Positions 27,610 through 35,876 of a stretch of DNA of 64,000 nt are shown piece after piece. Origin of the DNA: Scytonema sp. UIC 10036 (GTDB taxonomy: Bacteria > Cyanobacteriota > Cyanobacteriia > Cyanobacteriales > Nostocaceae); NCBI RefSeq assembly GCF_009725235.1, contig NZ_WJFC01000040.1, positions 1 through 64,000 on the forward strand, in the 5' to 3' direction. The translations under genes were made by a program, and so were the position numbers. The notes under the pieces are model-generated. The model worked only from the letters and a program-made list of their open reading frames with translations, did no database searches and was not told where the DNA came from. Numbering within the stretch: the first letter of the stretch is position 1; each line of letters opens with the position of its first letter.

Positions 27610-30156
27610 TTGAAATTGAAACAATTTTCATACGCAGGCATTGCTGGCGTATTTTGTTTGGTGTTTGCTCAACCAGGTTTTGCACAACAGAAGCAGACAC
27701 AGACAGAAATTAGCAAAAAAGATATATCGTCCTCAGGTGCAGAAAAAGCTCTGACATCAATTTCAAAGATTCCCCAACTTAGCGAAATACAGTTCCCAAA
27801 AACGAGTGCTTCTGATTTGCTGGCTCAGGAAAATACAACTCCTGAAGTTATTAAAATCACTGGGATTAAACTGCAAGAAACGGAAAGTGGTTTGGAAATC
27901 GTTTTAGAAACTCTCCAAGGGGAATTGTCACAACCAACAACTACAGTTGATGGTAAGACCTTAATTGCAGAAATCCAAAATGCAGTATTGGCGCTAGCGG
28001 AGGGTCAAGAGTTTCAATCGCAAACACCTGCTCAAGGAATTGCTTCTGTAACAGTTACACAGTTAGATAACAACAAAGTTCAAGTGCGCGTGACTGGGGT
28101 AGAAGATGCGCCGATCGCGCGGGTGAAGACGAGTAGCGATCGCGGTTTAATCCTCAGTTTAGATTCCACCAAGCAAGCAGATATAGAACTCACTGTGACT
28201 GCACAGAAACGACCGGAAGACGTGCAGGATGTACCCCTCAGTGTTACGGTCATACCCCGACAGGATATCGAGGACGCTCAAATCACTTCTTTTATTGATA
28301 TCGCAAATAACACGCCTAACTTTAGCTTTTTCCCCACATCTTCCGGCGGTACTGAGTTTAGCTACTACAGTTTACGGGGTTTGAACAACCAAAATTTCCT
28401 CACAAGTCAGGATAGCGTAGCCTTTTACATCGATGATATTCCATTTGACTATGCTGGCTTTCTAGACATCGCCTTGCTCGATCTAGATTTAGAACGAATA
28501 GAAGTGCTACGAGGTTCCCAAAGTACGCTCTACGGTCGAAATAGTTCTAGTGGAGCCGTCAATATCATTTCTCGCCAAGCAACTCAAAAACCAGAAACAC
28601 AAGTTGCTGCAAGTTACGGTAGATATAACAGCCGCGAACTCCAATTCTCTCACAGCAATGCTTTAGTTTCCGATCGGCTAGCATTTCGGATTGCTGGAGC
28701 TTATAGAGCACAAGATGGATTTATTGAAAACCTTGCTACGGGAGAAAAAATAGGCGAACGTTCGCGGCTAGCTGCACGAGCGCAACTCTTGTGGACACCA
28801 ACGCCAGAATGGAATGTATCTTTTAATAGTTACAACAGCTTTACAGACGACGGTAATCCCACTTATAATCTACGTAATGCTCCCGACCCCTATGAAGTTA
28901 ATCTACAAACTGAGGGTTTTAACAACCTCGACACAAATACCCAAGCTTTGAGAGTTAACTACAATGGTGACAGCTTCCGAGCTACATCCATCACTGCACG
29001 CCGCTTTACCCGCCAAGAAAATATTGTTCCAGGAACCGCAGGGGTACAGATTATTGATGACATTAACTCCACAGTATGGACGCAGGAATTACGTTTGCAG
29101 TCTCCGGAAGCTGCTGACCGTTTTCAATGGTTATTAGGTGGTTACTACGAGTCTCTCGATTTTAATGTTAATGATGCTGTATCTGATTTTGTTGCATTTG
29201 GACGCTTTCGACGTTTCGGAGACAATTATCGCCAAACATATGCAGTATTCGGACAAGTAGATTATAGAGTTATCGAGCCATTAACTTTATTTGCTGGTTT
29301 ACGTTACGAATCTAATAATGTATCTTTAGATAGTAGCTATGAGTCAGTAAATGCTGATGGTAGTTTAACTCCACTCCGTCCGTCCGTTCGAGATGCAAAA
29401 CTTGATGACAATGAGTTGATTCCCCGTTTTGGGTTAAAATATCGATTCAGCCCCAATTTAATGGCGTACACTACCATTGCTAAAGGTTATAGACCGGGCG
29501 GATTGAACTACCGTGGAGATACTGAAAGTACCCTCAGATTTGGAGAAGAAAGAACTTGGAGTTATGAAGTAGGTTTAAAATCTTCTTGGCTGGACGATCT
29601 TTTGATTGCTAACATAGCATTCTTCCATAACGATGTTAATGACTACCAAGTGTTGCAGTTTGACGAAAGTGGATTTTTCGGAAGTGTCTCCAACATCGAT
29701 CTCAAAGCTACCGGAGTGGAATTTGAACTGAAAGCAAAACCAACAAGAGGACTGGATTTAATTGCATCAATTGGTTATGTAAACAGTAGATACAAAAATT
29801 ATTTAAATACTGAAACAGGAGTAGATTTAAGCGATAATCGAGTTCCTCTGGTCCCGCAAGTTACCTATAATTTAGCGGTTCAATATCGCAGTGTCGGAGG
29901 CTTATTTGCCCGTGCAGAACTGCGTGGTTATGGTATTACTTATTTTGACGATGGGAACGAAATTAAACAAGATCCCTTCGCCCTCGTAAATCTCCGCATC
30001 GGTTACGAAGCTGAAAAATATGGAATTTATCTATACGCAAACAACTTGTTTGATACTCGCTATATAACCTCTGGATTCTTCTTCCCACCACCAATCGCAA
30101 CCGTGGGATTTGGCGATCCAGTAACATATGGTATCCGATTTAAAGCTAATTTCTAA
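27610..30156 (+). CDS. TonB-dependent outer-membrane receptor
   Basis: An outer-membrane beta-barrel importing an iron chelate, energised through TonB. The 848-residue product has a signal peptide ending at PGFAQQ. An AMIN domain follows (residues about 80-190, ITGIKLQETESGLEIVLET), which is typical of cyanobacterial siderophore receptors. Then come the plug (LTVTAQKRPEDVQDVPLSVT; ERIEVLRGSQSTLYGRNSSS) and a 22-strand-type barrel ending in GIRFKANF with the final Phe. I choose the TTG at 27610 because GGGAGG lies five bases before it; the frame is open from a GTG at 27595. The permease gene follows directly. No defects seen. Confidence 0.9.
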   Translation: MKLKQFSYAGIAGVFCLVFAQPGFAQQKQTQTEISKKDISSSGAEKALTSISKIPQLSEIQFPKTSASDLLAQENTTPEVIKITGIKLQETESGLEIVLETLQGELSQPTTTVDGKTLIAEIQNAVLALAEGQEFQSQTPAQGIASVTVTQLDNNKVQVRVTGVEDAPIARVKTSSDRGLILSLDSTKQADIELTVTAQKRPEDVQDVPLSVTVIPRQDIEDAQITSFIDIANNTPNFSFFPTSSGGTEFSYYSLRGLNNQNFLTSQDSVAFYIDDIPFDYAGFLDIALLDLDLERIEVLRGSQSTLYGRNSSSGAVNIISRQATQKPETQVAASYGRYNSRELQFSHSNALVSDRLAFRIAGAYRAQDGFIENLATGEKIGERSRLAARAQLLWTPTPEWNVSFNSYNSFTDDGNPTYNLRNAPDPYEVNLQTEGFNNLDTNTQALRVNYNGDSFRATSITARRFTRQENIVPGTAGVQIIDDINSTVWTQELRLQSPEAADRFQWLLGGYYESLDFNVNDAVSDFVAFGRFRRFGDNYRQTYAVFGQVDYRVIEPLTLFAGLRYESNNVSLDSSYESVNADGSLTPLRPSVRDAKLDDNELIPRFGLKYRFSPNLMAYTTIAKGYRPGGLNYRGDTESTLRFGEERTWSYEVGLKSSWLDDLLIANIAFFHNDVNDYQVLQFDESGFFGSVSNIDLKATGVEFELKAKPTRGLDLIASIGYVNSRYKNYLNTETGVDLSDNRVPLVPQVTYNLAVQYRSVGGLFARAELRGYGITYFDDGNEIKQDPFALVNLRIGYEAEKYGIYLYANNLFDTRYITSGFFFPPPIATVGFGDPVTYGIRFKANF

Positions 30157-30172
30157 TTTCCTGTGCGCTGCC

Positions 30173-31372
30173 ATGCTTGCAAAACTAATTCTTCTTGCTG
30201 CGCTTTACACTTCTCAATTCATTCCTACCACATTTTTTATCCAAACAGTACCCGTTTTCATGCGACAGCAAAATATGTCCCTGGATGCGATTGGATTTTT
30301 AGGTTTTCTCATTCTCCCGTCAGCGTTGAAATTCCTTTGGGCACCTTTTATTGACCGCTACCGCATCCGTGGTTTGGGACATTATCGCGGTTGGATTATC
30401 TGTTTTCAAGTTTTGTTAGTACTTGTTACATTTGGATGTGCATTTATTAATATTCGAGAGAATTTTAATATTTTGATTATCTGTATGTTCCTTGCCTTTT
30501 TGTTCTCCTCTATTCAAGACATTGCCACGGATGCATTAGCAGTAAATTTGCTGGAACCACAAGAACGTGGATTAGGAAATGCCATTCAATCCGGGGGAAA
30601 TATTTTTGGGGCGATCGTTGGCGGTGGTGGAGTACTCATTTTACTGGATAGAGTTGGATGGCGGTATAGTTTAATATCTATGTCATTGGTAATGTTACTG
30701 ACTTTAGTGCCAGTGCTGCTGTATCAAGAACAAGTGAGTACGAAATCAAAAAAAACCAACTTTTTCCGGTCTTATTTCCAACCTTTCGTCAACTTTCTCT
30801 CCCGTCCGAAAATCTTACCGTGGCTTTTCGTTTTGTTACTGTATATGTCTGGCGAAATGATGTCAAGTACAATGATTCGTCCGCTTTTGAGCGATCGAGG
30901 CTTGTCGCTCTCAGATATTGGTTTGATGTTGGGTATTGTCAGCTATAGTGCCCGTATTGTAAGTGCTTTAATTGCGGGGATAATAATTACCCAGTTGGGA
31001 CGAGTACGTTGCTTGATTTTATTTGGATTAATCGCAGCCGTTACGACACTTTTATATATTGTGCCTGCAGTCGGTGTTAGCAGTTTGCCCGTTCTATATG
31101 CTGTGAGTATAGCAGTGAATGCGACTCAAAGCATGGCATATACTGCTCTCCTCAGTGCTATGATGGACAAAAGTAACCCGGAAACTGCCGCGATTGACTA
31201 TACGCTTCAAGTTTCAATAATGTATATAGGTGGAATTGCTGCCACAGTTGCAAGTGGAGCGATCGCAAGTACTACGGGGTATGCATTTACGTTTATCATT
31301 AGTGCCGCATTGAGTTTGTTGAGTATATTACTGATAAAGATGTCCAGTATCCCGCAAACTCAGCACAGCTAG
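30173..31372 (+). CDS. RhtX/FptX-like siderophore permease (MFS)
   Basis: A 399-residue inner-membrane protein with about twelve helices, of the AmpG/RhtX/FptX branch of MFS. It contains LPSALKFLWAPFIDRYRIRG and SSIQDIATDALAVNLLEPQERGLGNAIQSG. In rhizobia and pseudomonads such single proteins carry ferri-siderophores across the inner membrane in place of an ABC importer. It starts 17 bp after the receptor stop, or could start at an ATG at 30128 overlapping it. With the receptor it makes a complete uptake route for a siderophore. Confidence 0.78.
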   Translation: MLAKLILLAALYTSQFIPTTFFIQTVPVFMRQQNMSLDAIGFLGFLILPSALKFLWAPFIDRYRIRGLGHYRGWIICFQVLLVLVTFGCAFINIRENFNILIICMFLAFLFSSIQDIATDALAVNLLEPQERGLGNAIQSGGNIFGAIVGGGGVLILLDRVGWRYSLISMSLVMLLTLVPVLLYQEQVSTKSKKTNFFRSYFQPFVNFLSRPKILPWLFVLLLYMSGEMMSSTMIRPLLSDRGLSLSDIGLMLGIVSYSARIVSALIAGIIITQLGRVRCLILFGLIAAVTTLLYIVPAVGVSSLPVLYAVSIAVNATQSMAYTALLSAMMDKSNPETAAIDYTLQVSIMYIGGIAATVASGAIASTTGYAFTFIISAALSLLSILLIKMSSIPQTQHS

Positions 31373-31391
31373 TTTTTCTTGCTTATCTCCC

Positions 31392-31623
31392 CTCAAACTG
31401 TTCCACACTGTTTTGTTCTAAACTGTCAGCAAAAGCTGCAACTACATCTGGATGACCTACCGCTAAAAGAAGCATAGGCTAGCTGTCGCTTAGGGATAGC
31501 CGAAATGCGTTCATGCACATCTTTGGCAGTGACGCTATTGAGTTCCCAAATGATGTGTAAAATTTCTTTCTCCAATGGACCTAGGGAGAGTTGCTGAGGA
31601 CGATAATTGGGTAAAGGAGACAT
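31392..31623 (-). pseudogene. BlaI/PetR-family repressor, copy 2 (internal deletion)
   Basis: This copy keeps the canonical start MSPLPNYRPQQLSLGPLEKE and continues to RQLAYAS. There about 137 bp present in copy 1 (22559-22695) are missing, and the frame is lost. Positions 31471-31575 and 22696-22800 are identical or nearly so, and 31392-31470 matches 22480-22558 with about three differences. The recognition helix end and the dimerisation domain are lost, so it cannot be a functional repressor. Confidence 0.85.
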
Positions 31624-31699
31624 AAGGATGAAACGAATGGTATCTCTATCACCATTGTGAGATCGCTCGCATGGGTCTAGAAGAAAAGTGACAGCAGAC

Positions 31700-32635
31700 T
31701 TAGAGAAGAGCAATCTCTGACATAGATGAAAGTTGTTGCTCTAAATTTTTAATTAAAGCTAAAGTTTTTTCATATGACGCAATTTCTCCAAAGGAAGCAA
31801 AGTACTGAGCAGCATAATGTAAGTCGGCAATTGCAGCTTGTTCATAGCCAATTTGATGGTAGGCTATACCCCTATTAAAATAAGCATGGGCGTTGGCTGG
31901 GTGCAGCTTCAGTGACTCAGTAAAATCACGAATTGCACTCAAGTTATCCCCACTTCTGCCGTAAACACAACCCCGGTTGAAGTAAACTCTATAGTCTTTG
32001 GGATTGAGACGAATTGCTACAGAAAAGTCGCGCTTTGCTGCCAGTAAATCCTGCAACTCTAAATGCGCTATGCCGCGATCGTTGTAAATATCTGCTAGTG
32101 GGGCACTAGGGTATGGAGGAATTTGACTTAAGGCTAAATTATAGTCTGCTATTGCCTGCACGTGATTTCCTAAAACGGCATTTGCTACCCCTCTGTTATA
32201 GTAAGCTCGAAAATCATAGGGTTTCAGTGTCAGTGCAGTATTGTTGTCGGCAATAGCAGATGGATAATCCCCTAGTCTGTAGTGGGCAAGTCCCTGATTC
32301 ACATAAGCCTCAGCCAAGTGAGGTGCATTCTTGATTGCGCGATCGCAATCTGCTATTGCATTGTGATAATCGAATATTTGAATATTTGCAAGACATCGAT
32401 TGCTATAAGCTGCTACAAAGTCTTTCTTTTGCCCAATTGCCTGAGTAAAATCTTCAACAGCCGCTTGGTAGTTGCCGTGCTGCATTTTTTCTACACCCAA
32501 CCTGAAAAAATCGCTGGCTGTGATTTGGGCATTGAGCACAGGTGATGAATGTGTGGGTGAAGTCAGAAAAAAACAGGCGAGTGCAACGGTCATACTGAAA
32601 CCAAGAATGAATCTACTGAAGCGATTCATAAGCAA
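31700..32635 (-). CDS. Exported TPR-repeat protein
   Basis: A 311-residue protein with an N-terminal signal or anchor segment (FILGFSMTVALACFFLTSP). At least six tetratricopeptide repeats follow, each with the W/Y-A-Y-N-R-G pattern (for example AYSNRCLANIQIFDYHNAIADCDRAI and AYVNQGLAHYRLGDYPSAIADN). TPR arrays bind partner proteins; the partner is unknown. The frame starts at the third codon (ATG, MNRFSRF) or two codons earlier. Its end lies 77 bp from the start of the broken blaI copy. Confidence 0.85.
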   Translation of the reverse strand: MLMNRFSRFILGFSMTVALACFFLTSPTHSSPVLNAQITASDFFRLGVEKMQHGNYQAAVEDFTQAIGQKKDFVAAYSNRCLANIQIFDYHNAIADCDRAIKNAPHLAEAYVNQGLAHYRLGDYPSAIADNNTALTLKPYDFRAYYNRGVANAVLGNHVQAIADYNLALSQIPPYPSAPLADIYNDRGIAHLELQDLLAAKRDFSVAIRLNPKDYRVYFNRGCVYGRSGDNLSAIRDFTESLKLHPANAHAYFNRGIAYHQIGYEQAAIADLHYAAQYFASFGEIASYEKTLALIKNLEQQLSSMSEIALL

Positions 32636-32721
32636 TATCTCATCTAAGTTGCAAAAATATGTTTCAGCAGGTAAGGTGCCTACCCTACCTACTATTTATA
32701 AAACAAGAACCTGATTAAGCT

Positions 32722-33060
32722 TTACTTCCACTCCTTATTATTAGCTTCATCTAGCACATATGCTGCGACATCTTCAATTTGTTCGGGTTTTAAACGACCT
32801 TTGAAGGCGGGCATTGCATTTTTCCCATTTGTGACTTGGGCAATGATGGCTTCTGGTGAGTTCATCCCGTACTTTTCCAAAGCGTCCTTCTTCAGGTTTT
32901 TATTAGCTTGCACTAAGTTTTTGCCACCTGCATGACAAGAAGCGCAATTTGCACTAAAGACTTTGGCTCCCTTAACAGCATCTGCTGCCAAAGCTGGGCG
33001 ATTGAAGGCAAATGTGACAACTGCTATGCATAGCAACAATACTGAAAGAATCTTTTTCAT
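32722..33060 (-). CDS. petJ: Cytochrome c6
   Basis: Soluble c-type cytochrome of the thylakoid lumen that carries electrons from cytochrome b6f to photosystem I, replacing plastocyanin when copper is short. The 112-residue precursor has a signal peptide ([16 protein letters not shown] to ALA), the haem motif CASCH, and the axial methionine in [11 protein letters not shown]; the C-terminus [17 protein letters not shown] is typical. A BlaI-type operator-like palindrome lies 70-93 bp upstream. This suggests PetR-like copper control, as known for petJ in Synechocystis. Confidence 0.95.
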   Translation of the reverse strand: MKKILSVLLLCIAVVTFAFNRPALAADAVKGAKVFSANCASCHAGGKNLVQANKNLKKDALEKYGMNSPEAIIAQVTNGKNAMPAFKGRLKPEQIEDVAAYVLDEANNKEWK

Positions 33061-33129
33061 TCCGTGTTCTCTCTACAAAAAGGCGTATTTGGCCAAATTT
33101 CTACAATTATCCTGTTTATGACTTCTAGC

Positions 33130-33153
33130 GTCAAAAGACAAGCTGTCAAACTT
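33130..33153. promoter_or_regulatory. Operator-like site before petJ
   Basis: On the minus strand: AAGTTTGACAGCTTGTC followed by TTTTGAC. It matches the site before blaI copy 1 at 23 of 24 positions, while the flanks share nothing. That argues for a binding site rather than a duplicated segment. Confidence 0.6.
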
Positions 33154-33188
33154 CGTGTGCTCATTCAAAAGATTTTGCGTTCAGTTAG

Positions 33189-33398
33189 ATGAGCAAGGAT
33201 ATTCTGGCGTTGACGTTAAACCTGCCGCAACTGTTTGCAGAGCAAATAACTTTAATTGATCCCCAATGTGCTCAGAACCTGGTTGAGTTGCATTGCCGTC
33301 CAATCGCTGCATATGCTACCAAAACTCGCCTTGACTACGTATCCGTTTACGTATCCGGCAGTTGCGCCTCTAGCATCCGTAGAGGTGGGTATAGATAG
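33189..33398 (+). CDS. Short unknown open frame, possibly a truncated gene
   Basis: 69 codons starting MSKDILALTLNLPQLFAEQ. The first 45 residues have protein-like composition, but the rest looks like junction DNA shared with the end of the FAAL fragment. There is no recognised family and only a weak ribosome site. It may be the 5' end of a lost gene that was transcribed divergently from petJ. Confidence 0.25.
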   Translation: MSKDILALTLNLPQLFAEQITLIDPQCAQNLVELHCRPIAAYATKTRLDYVSVYVSGSCASSIRRGGYR

Positions 33399-33813
33399 CC
33401 CACAATTGTTGCTCTATATTGGACAAGACAGTTGTCGTGGTTAGTGCGATCGCTGGCTGTGCATCCGCCACAACAGCTTGGAGTCTGGACAGGGATTGGT
33501 TCGGTCGGGGCGGATAAGCGGGGACAGCAACGACTCCAGCGTACAGGCACCCGAAAAATGCAGCAATGAATTCCAACCCAGACGGGTAGAGCAGTAAAGC
33601 ACGCTCTCCACTTATGACTCCGTAACTTTGAAGCACGGCACCAATGACCCGAGCTTGATAATCTAGTTCCCCATAAGTTAAATCAAATCCTTCTACCTCT
33701 CCATCAAGCAAAAAAGAATAGGCTTTCTGTTTAGGCTGGTGGAGTGCTCTCCAACGGAGAAGTTCGACTAACGTGGAAAACTCCACCGATAACTCGGAAA
33801 GGTTTTTGCCCAT
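33370..33813 (-). pseudogene. N-terminal fragment of a fatty acyl-AMP ligase (FAAL-like)
   Basis: The first 125 residues match the start of FAAL-type adenylating enzymes that load lipids onto NRPS/PKS lines: STLVELLRWRALHQPKQKAYSFL, LTYGELDYQARVIGAVLQS, and GLEFIAAFFGCLYAGVVAVPAYPPRPNQS. The frame then runs into unrelated sequence and stops; the P-loop and all later motifs are absent. A start signal and upstream AT-rich promoter-like DNA remain. It is likely another remnant of the nearby lipopeptide/siderophore locus. Confidence 0.82.
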
Positions 33814-33984
33814 TTGTATAACTCCATTTTTACAACTTTTTATGTTTATTTGGAGTAAAGGTCATTCTTTAACTAAGGCTCTTTAGTTGCGATTTTAAGA
33901 AATAGTTAGGAAATTTATTTTCACCTCTTTATAAAGCTTTCGAGCAGAAACTAAATTCTGGAGCTTGTACCACTTTACACTTGG

Positions 33985-34947
33985 TCACTGGTCACTGGTC
34001 ACTGATTTTAAATCCACATTACCACCAGTAATAATTACACCCACCTTAGCCCCTGGTGCTTTCACAACACCTTCTAGCAAAGCGGCGGCGGCTAGGACTC
34101 CTGTGGGTTCAACGACAATTTTGAGGCGTTCCCATAAAAAGAACATGGTGCGAATAATGGCTTCTTCAGATACGGTGACCATATCATCAACGTAATGCAA
34201 TACTAGCGGGAAAGTAATTTTACCTAGATAGGGAGTCCGCGCACCATCAGCAATGGTATCGGGATTGTCTACTGTTTGCAAAGTTTTGGTGTGAAACGAA
34301 CGTGTTGCATCGTCAGCAAGGGCTGGTTCTACTCCAATGACCCGACAGTTGGGTAAAGCGGCTTTGGCTGCAATGGCAGAACCTGAGAGTATACCACCAC
34401 CACCACAACACACTAAGAGTAAATCTAGTGTACCCACTTCTTCTATAAGTTCTTTGGCTGCTGTACCTTGTCCCGCTACGATATGAGGATGGTCGTAAGG
34501 AGGAATCAGTGTCAGCGCTTTTTCTTTTAATAAATTGTAGGCTAATTCTTCTCTGTTGGTTTGCTTGCGGTTGTACAAAATGACTTCAGCACCATAACCG
34601 CGAGTTGCTGCTAATTTAACAGATGGGACGTCATCTGGCATGGCAACTGTGGTAGGAATTTTGAGGAGTTGTCCGGCGAGTGCTATTCCTTGAGCGTGAT
34701 TTCCAGATGAAAAAGTGAGTACGCCTTTTTCTTTCTGTTCTTCTGATAGTTGTGAGAGGGCGTTGTAAGCACCTCTAAACTTAAATGACCCCGTGCGTTG
34801 AAAGTTTTCGCATTTAAAGAATACCTGAGAGTGAGTGCGATCGCTAACTGTTCTTGAGGTCAGAACAGGAGTGCGGTGAGCAACACCAGCCAACCGTTTG
34901 GCTGCGGCTTCTACATCAGCTATAGTGACGGCAAGATGTTGTGACAT
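33985..34947 (-). CDS. PLP-dependent threonine/hydroxyaspartate ammonia-lyase or serine racemase-like enzyme
   Basis: A 320-residue fold-type II PLP enzyme. The PLP lysine is in TGSFKFRGAYNAL, the substrate loop is SSGNHAQGIAL and the phosphate-binding glycine loop is CCGGGGILSGSAIA. There is no C-terminal regulatory ACT domain, so it is the short catabolic type: threonine dehydratase, threo-3-hydroxyaspartate ammonia-lyase or serine racemase. The exact substrate cannot be fixed by eye. I prefer the ATG at 34947 (MSQHLAV); nine further codons are open upstream. Confidence 0.85.
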   Translation of the reverse strand: MSQHLAVTIADVEAAAKRLAGVAHRTPVLTSRTVSDRTHSQVFFKCENFQRTGSFKFRGAYNALSQLSEEQKEKGVLTFSSGNHAQGIALAGQLLKIPTTVAMPDDVPSVKLAATRGYGAEVILYNRKQTNREELAYNLLKEKALTLIPPYDHPHIVAGQGTAAKELIEEVGTLDLLLVCCGGGGILSGSAIAAKAALPNCRVIGVEPALADDATRSFHTKTLQTVDNPDTIADGARTPYLGKITFPLVLHYVDDMVTVSEEAIIRTMFFLWERLKIVVEPTGVLAAAALLEGVVKAPGAKVGVIITGGNVDLKSVTSDQ

Positions 34948-35066
34948 TATAATAACCCAGTCAGCAATCCTCACACATTATAAGCACAAACCTGCTACAT
35001 CTTGCCACAAAGCATCACCGTTCGTCTTCAATATCGCGTTACAATGAAGGCGTATGTGCTTCGAGA

Positions 35067-35540
35067 ATGGCGATGCCTGCTAAAGATATTTATCATAATG
35101 CTGTCAAATTTGCGTTGGTCAAGGATGGCTGGGATATTTTAACAGAAGATTATAATCTGGAGTATGGAGGCGATCGATTATACGTAAATATTGCAGCAGA
35201 AAAATCGCGCTTCGGCAGAAAAGCAAGGTCGAAAAATTCTTGTAGAAGTCAAAAGCTTCTTGGGTCGATCATTTGTTAATGACTTAGAGCAAGCTGTAGG
35301 TCAGTATGTCATTTATCTGATTTTGGGTAGGTTGGGTTGAGGAACGAAACCCAACATTATCGAGGCTTCCTTGGGTAACGCTATCGCTCTACCCAACCTA
35401 CAATTATCCTTAACCGAACCGTATTGACCTATAAAAGTTATTTTCGGCGCAAGTTATCCCAAATGATTATCAATCGCAATCAGGTGAAGTTATTAATTGT
35501 GGATTCGGAAAACGAGGTGATTGTGCAATGGATAGATTAA
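35067..35540 (+). pseudogene. xisH: xisH, frameshifted and interrupted
   Basis: XisH is needed with XisI for excision of the fdxN element in Anabaena. Its fold resembles an endonuclease. Here the start MPAKDIYHNAVKFALVKDGW is good. Near 35206 the frame shifts; another frame then gives SAEKQGRKILVEVKSFLGR and NDLEQAVGQYVIYLI. A remnant MITE (35322-35432) replaces about 20-25 codons, after which NRNQVKLLIVDSENEVIVQW restores the C-terminus. The stop overlaps the start of xisI by 13 bases, as in intact pairs. The protein cannot be made whole. Confidence 0.85.
35322..35432. repeat. MITE remnant in xisH
   Basis: Contains the family core (GTAGGTTGGGTTGAGGAACG, then CTACCCAACCTAC) and the right end TTAACCGAACCGTATTG, which matches the right end of the element at 1057-1192. 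The left inverted end is missing, together with part of xisH, so insertion was followed by deletion. Confidence 0.7.
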
Positions 35541-35866
35541 AGCGTCATCGAGAAATCGTCCAGAAAATTCTCACAGAGTATCATCAGCTCAATGAAAAAT
35601 CTAGCTCTACAACTGAAAGTGCCTTAGCCTTTGATGAGGTACACGATCGGTACCTTATACTATTGATGGGTTGGCACAAAGATGAGTGGATTAAAAGTGT
35701 CATGATTCATATCCGTTTGCAAGATAACAAGATTTGGATTGAGGAGGATTGGACAGAGGATGGCGTGGCGACAGATTTGTTACGGAATGGTATCGCACGA
35801 GAGGAAATTGTTTTAGCGTTTCATCCACCTCATGTTAGACAGTATAGTGAGTTTGCGAGCGCTTGA
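35528..35866 (+). CDS. xisI: XisI-like protein
   Basis: A 112-residue XisI-family protein: MDRLKRHREIVQKILTEYHQL at the start, FDEVHDRYLILLMGWHKDEW and DNKIWIEEDWTEDGVATDLL in the middle, and the conserved end GIAREEIVLAFHPPHVRQYS. XisH/XisI pairs are numerous in cyanobacteria, far beyond fdxN excision, and their general role is unclear. The frame is complete while the partner xisH is broken. Expression may suffer, since the two genes overlap and were probably translated together. Confidence 0.9.
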   Translation: MDRLKRHREIVQKILTEYHQLNEKSSSTTESALAFDEVHDRYLILLMGWHKDEWIKSVMIHIRLQDNKIWIEEDWTEDGVATDLLRNGIAREEIVLAFHPPHVRQYSEFASA

Positions 35867-35876
35867 TTTGTGCGCT

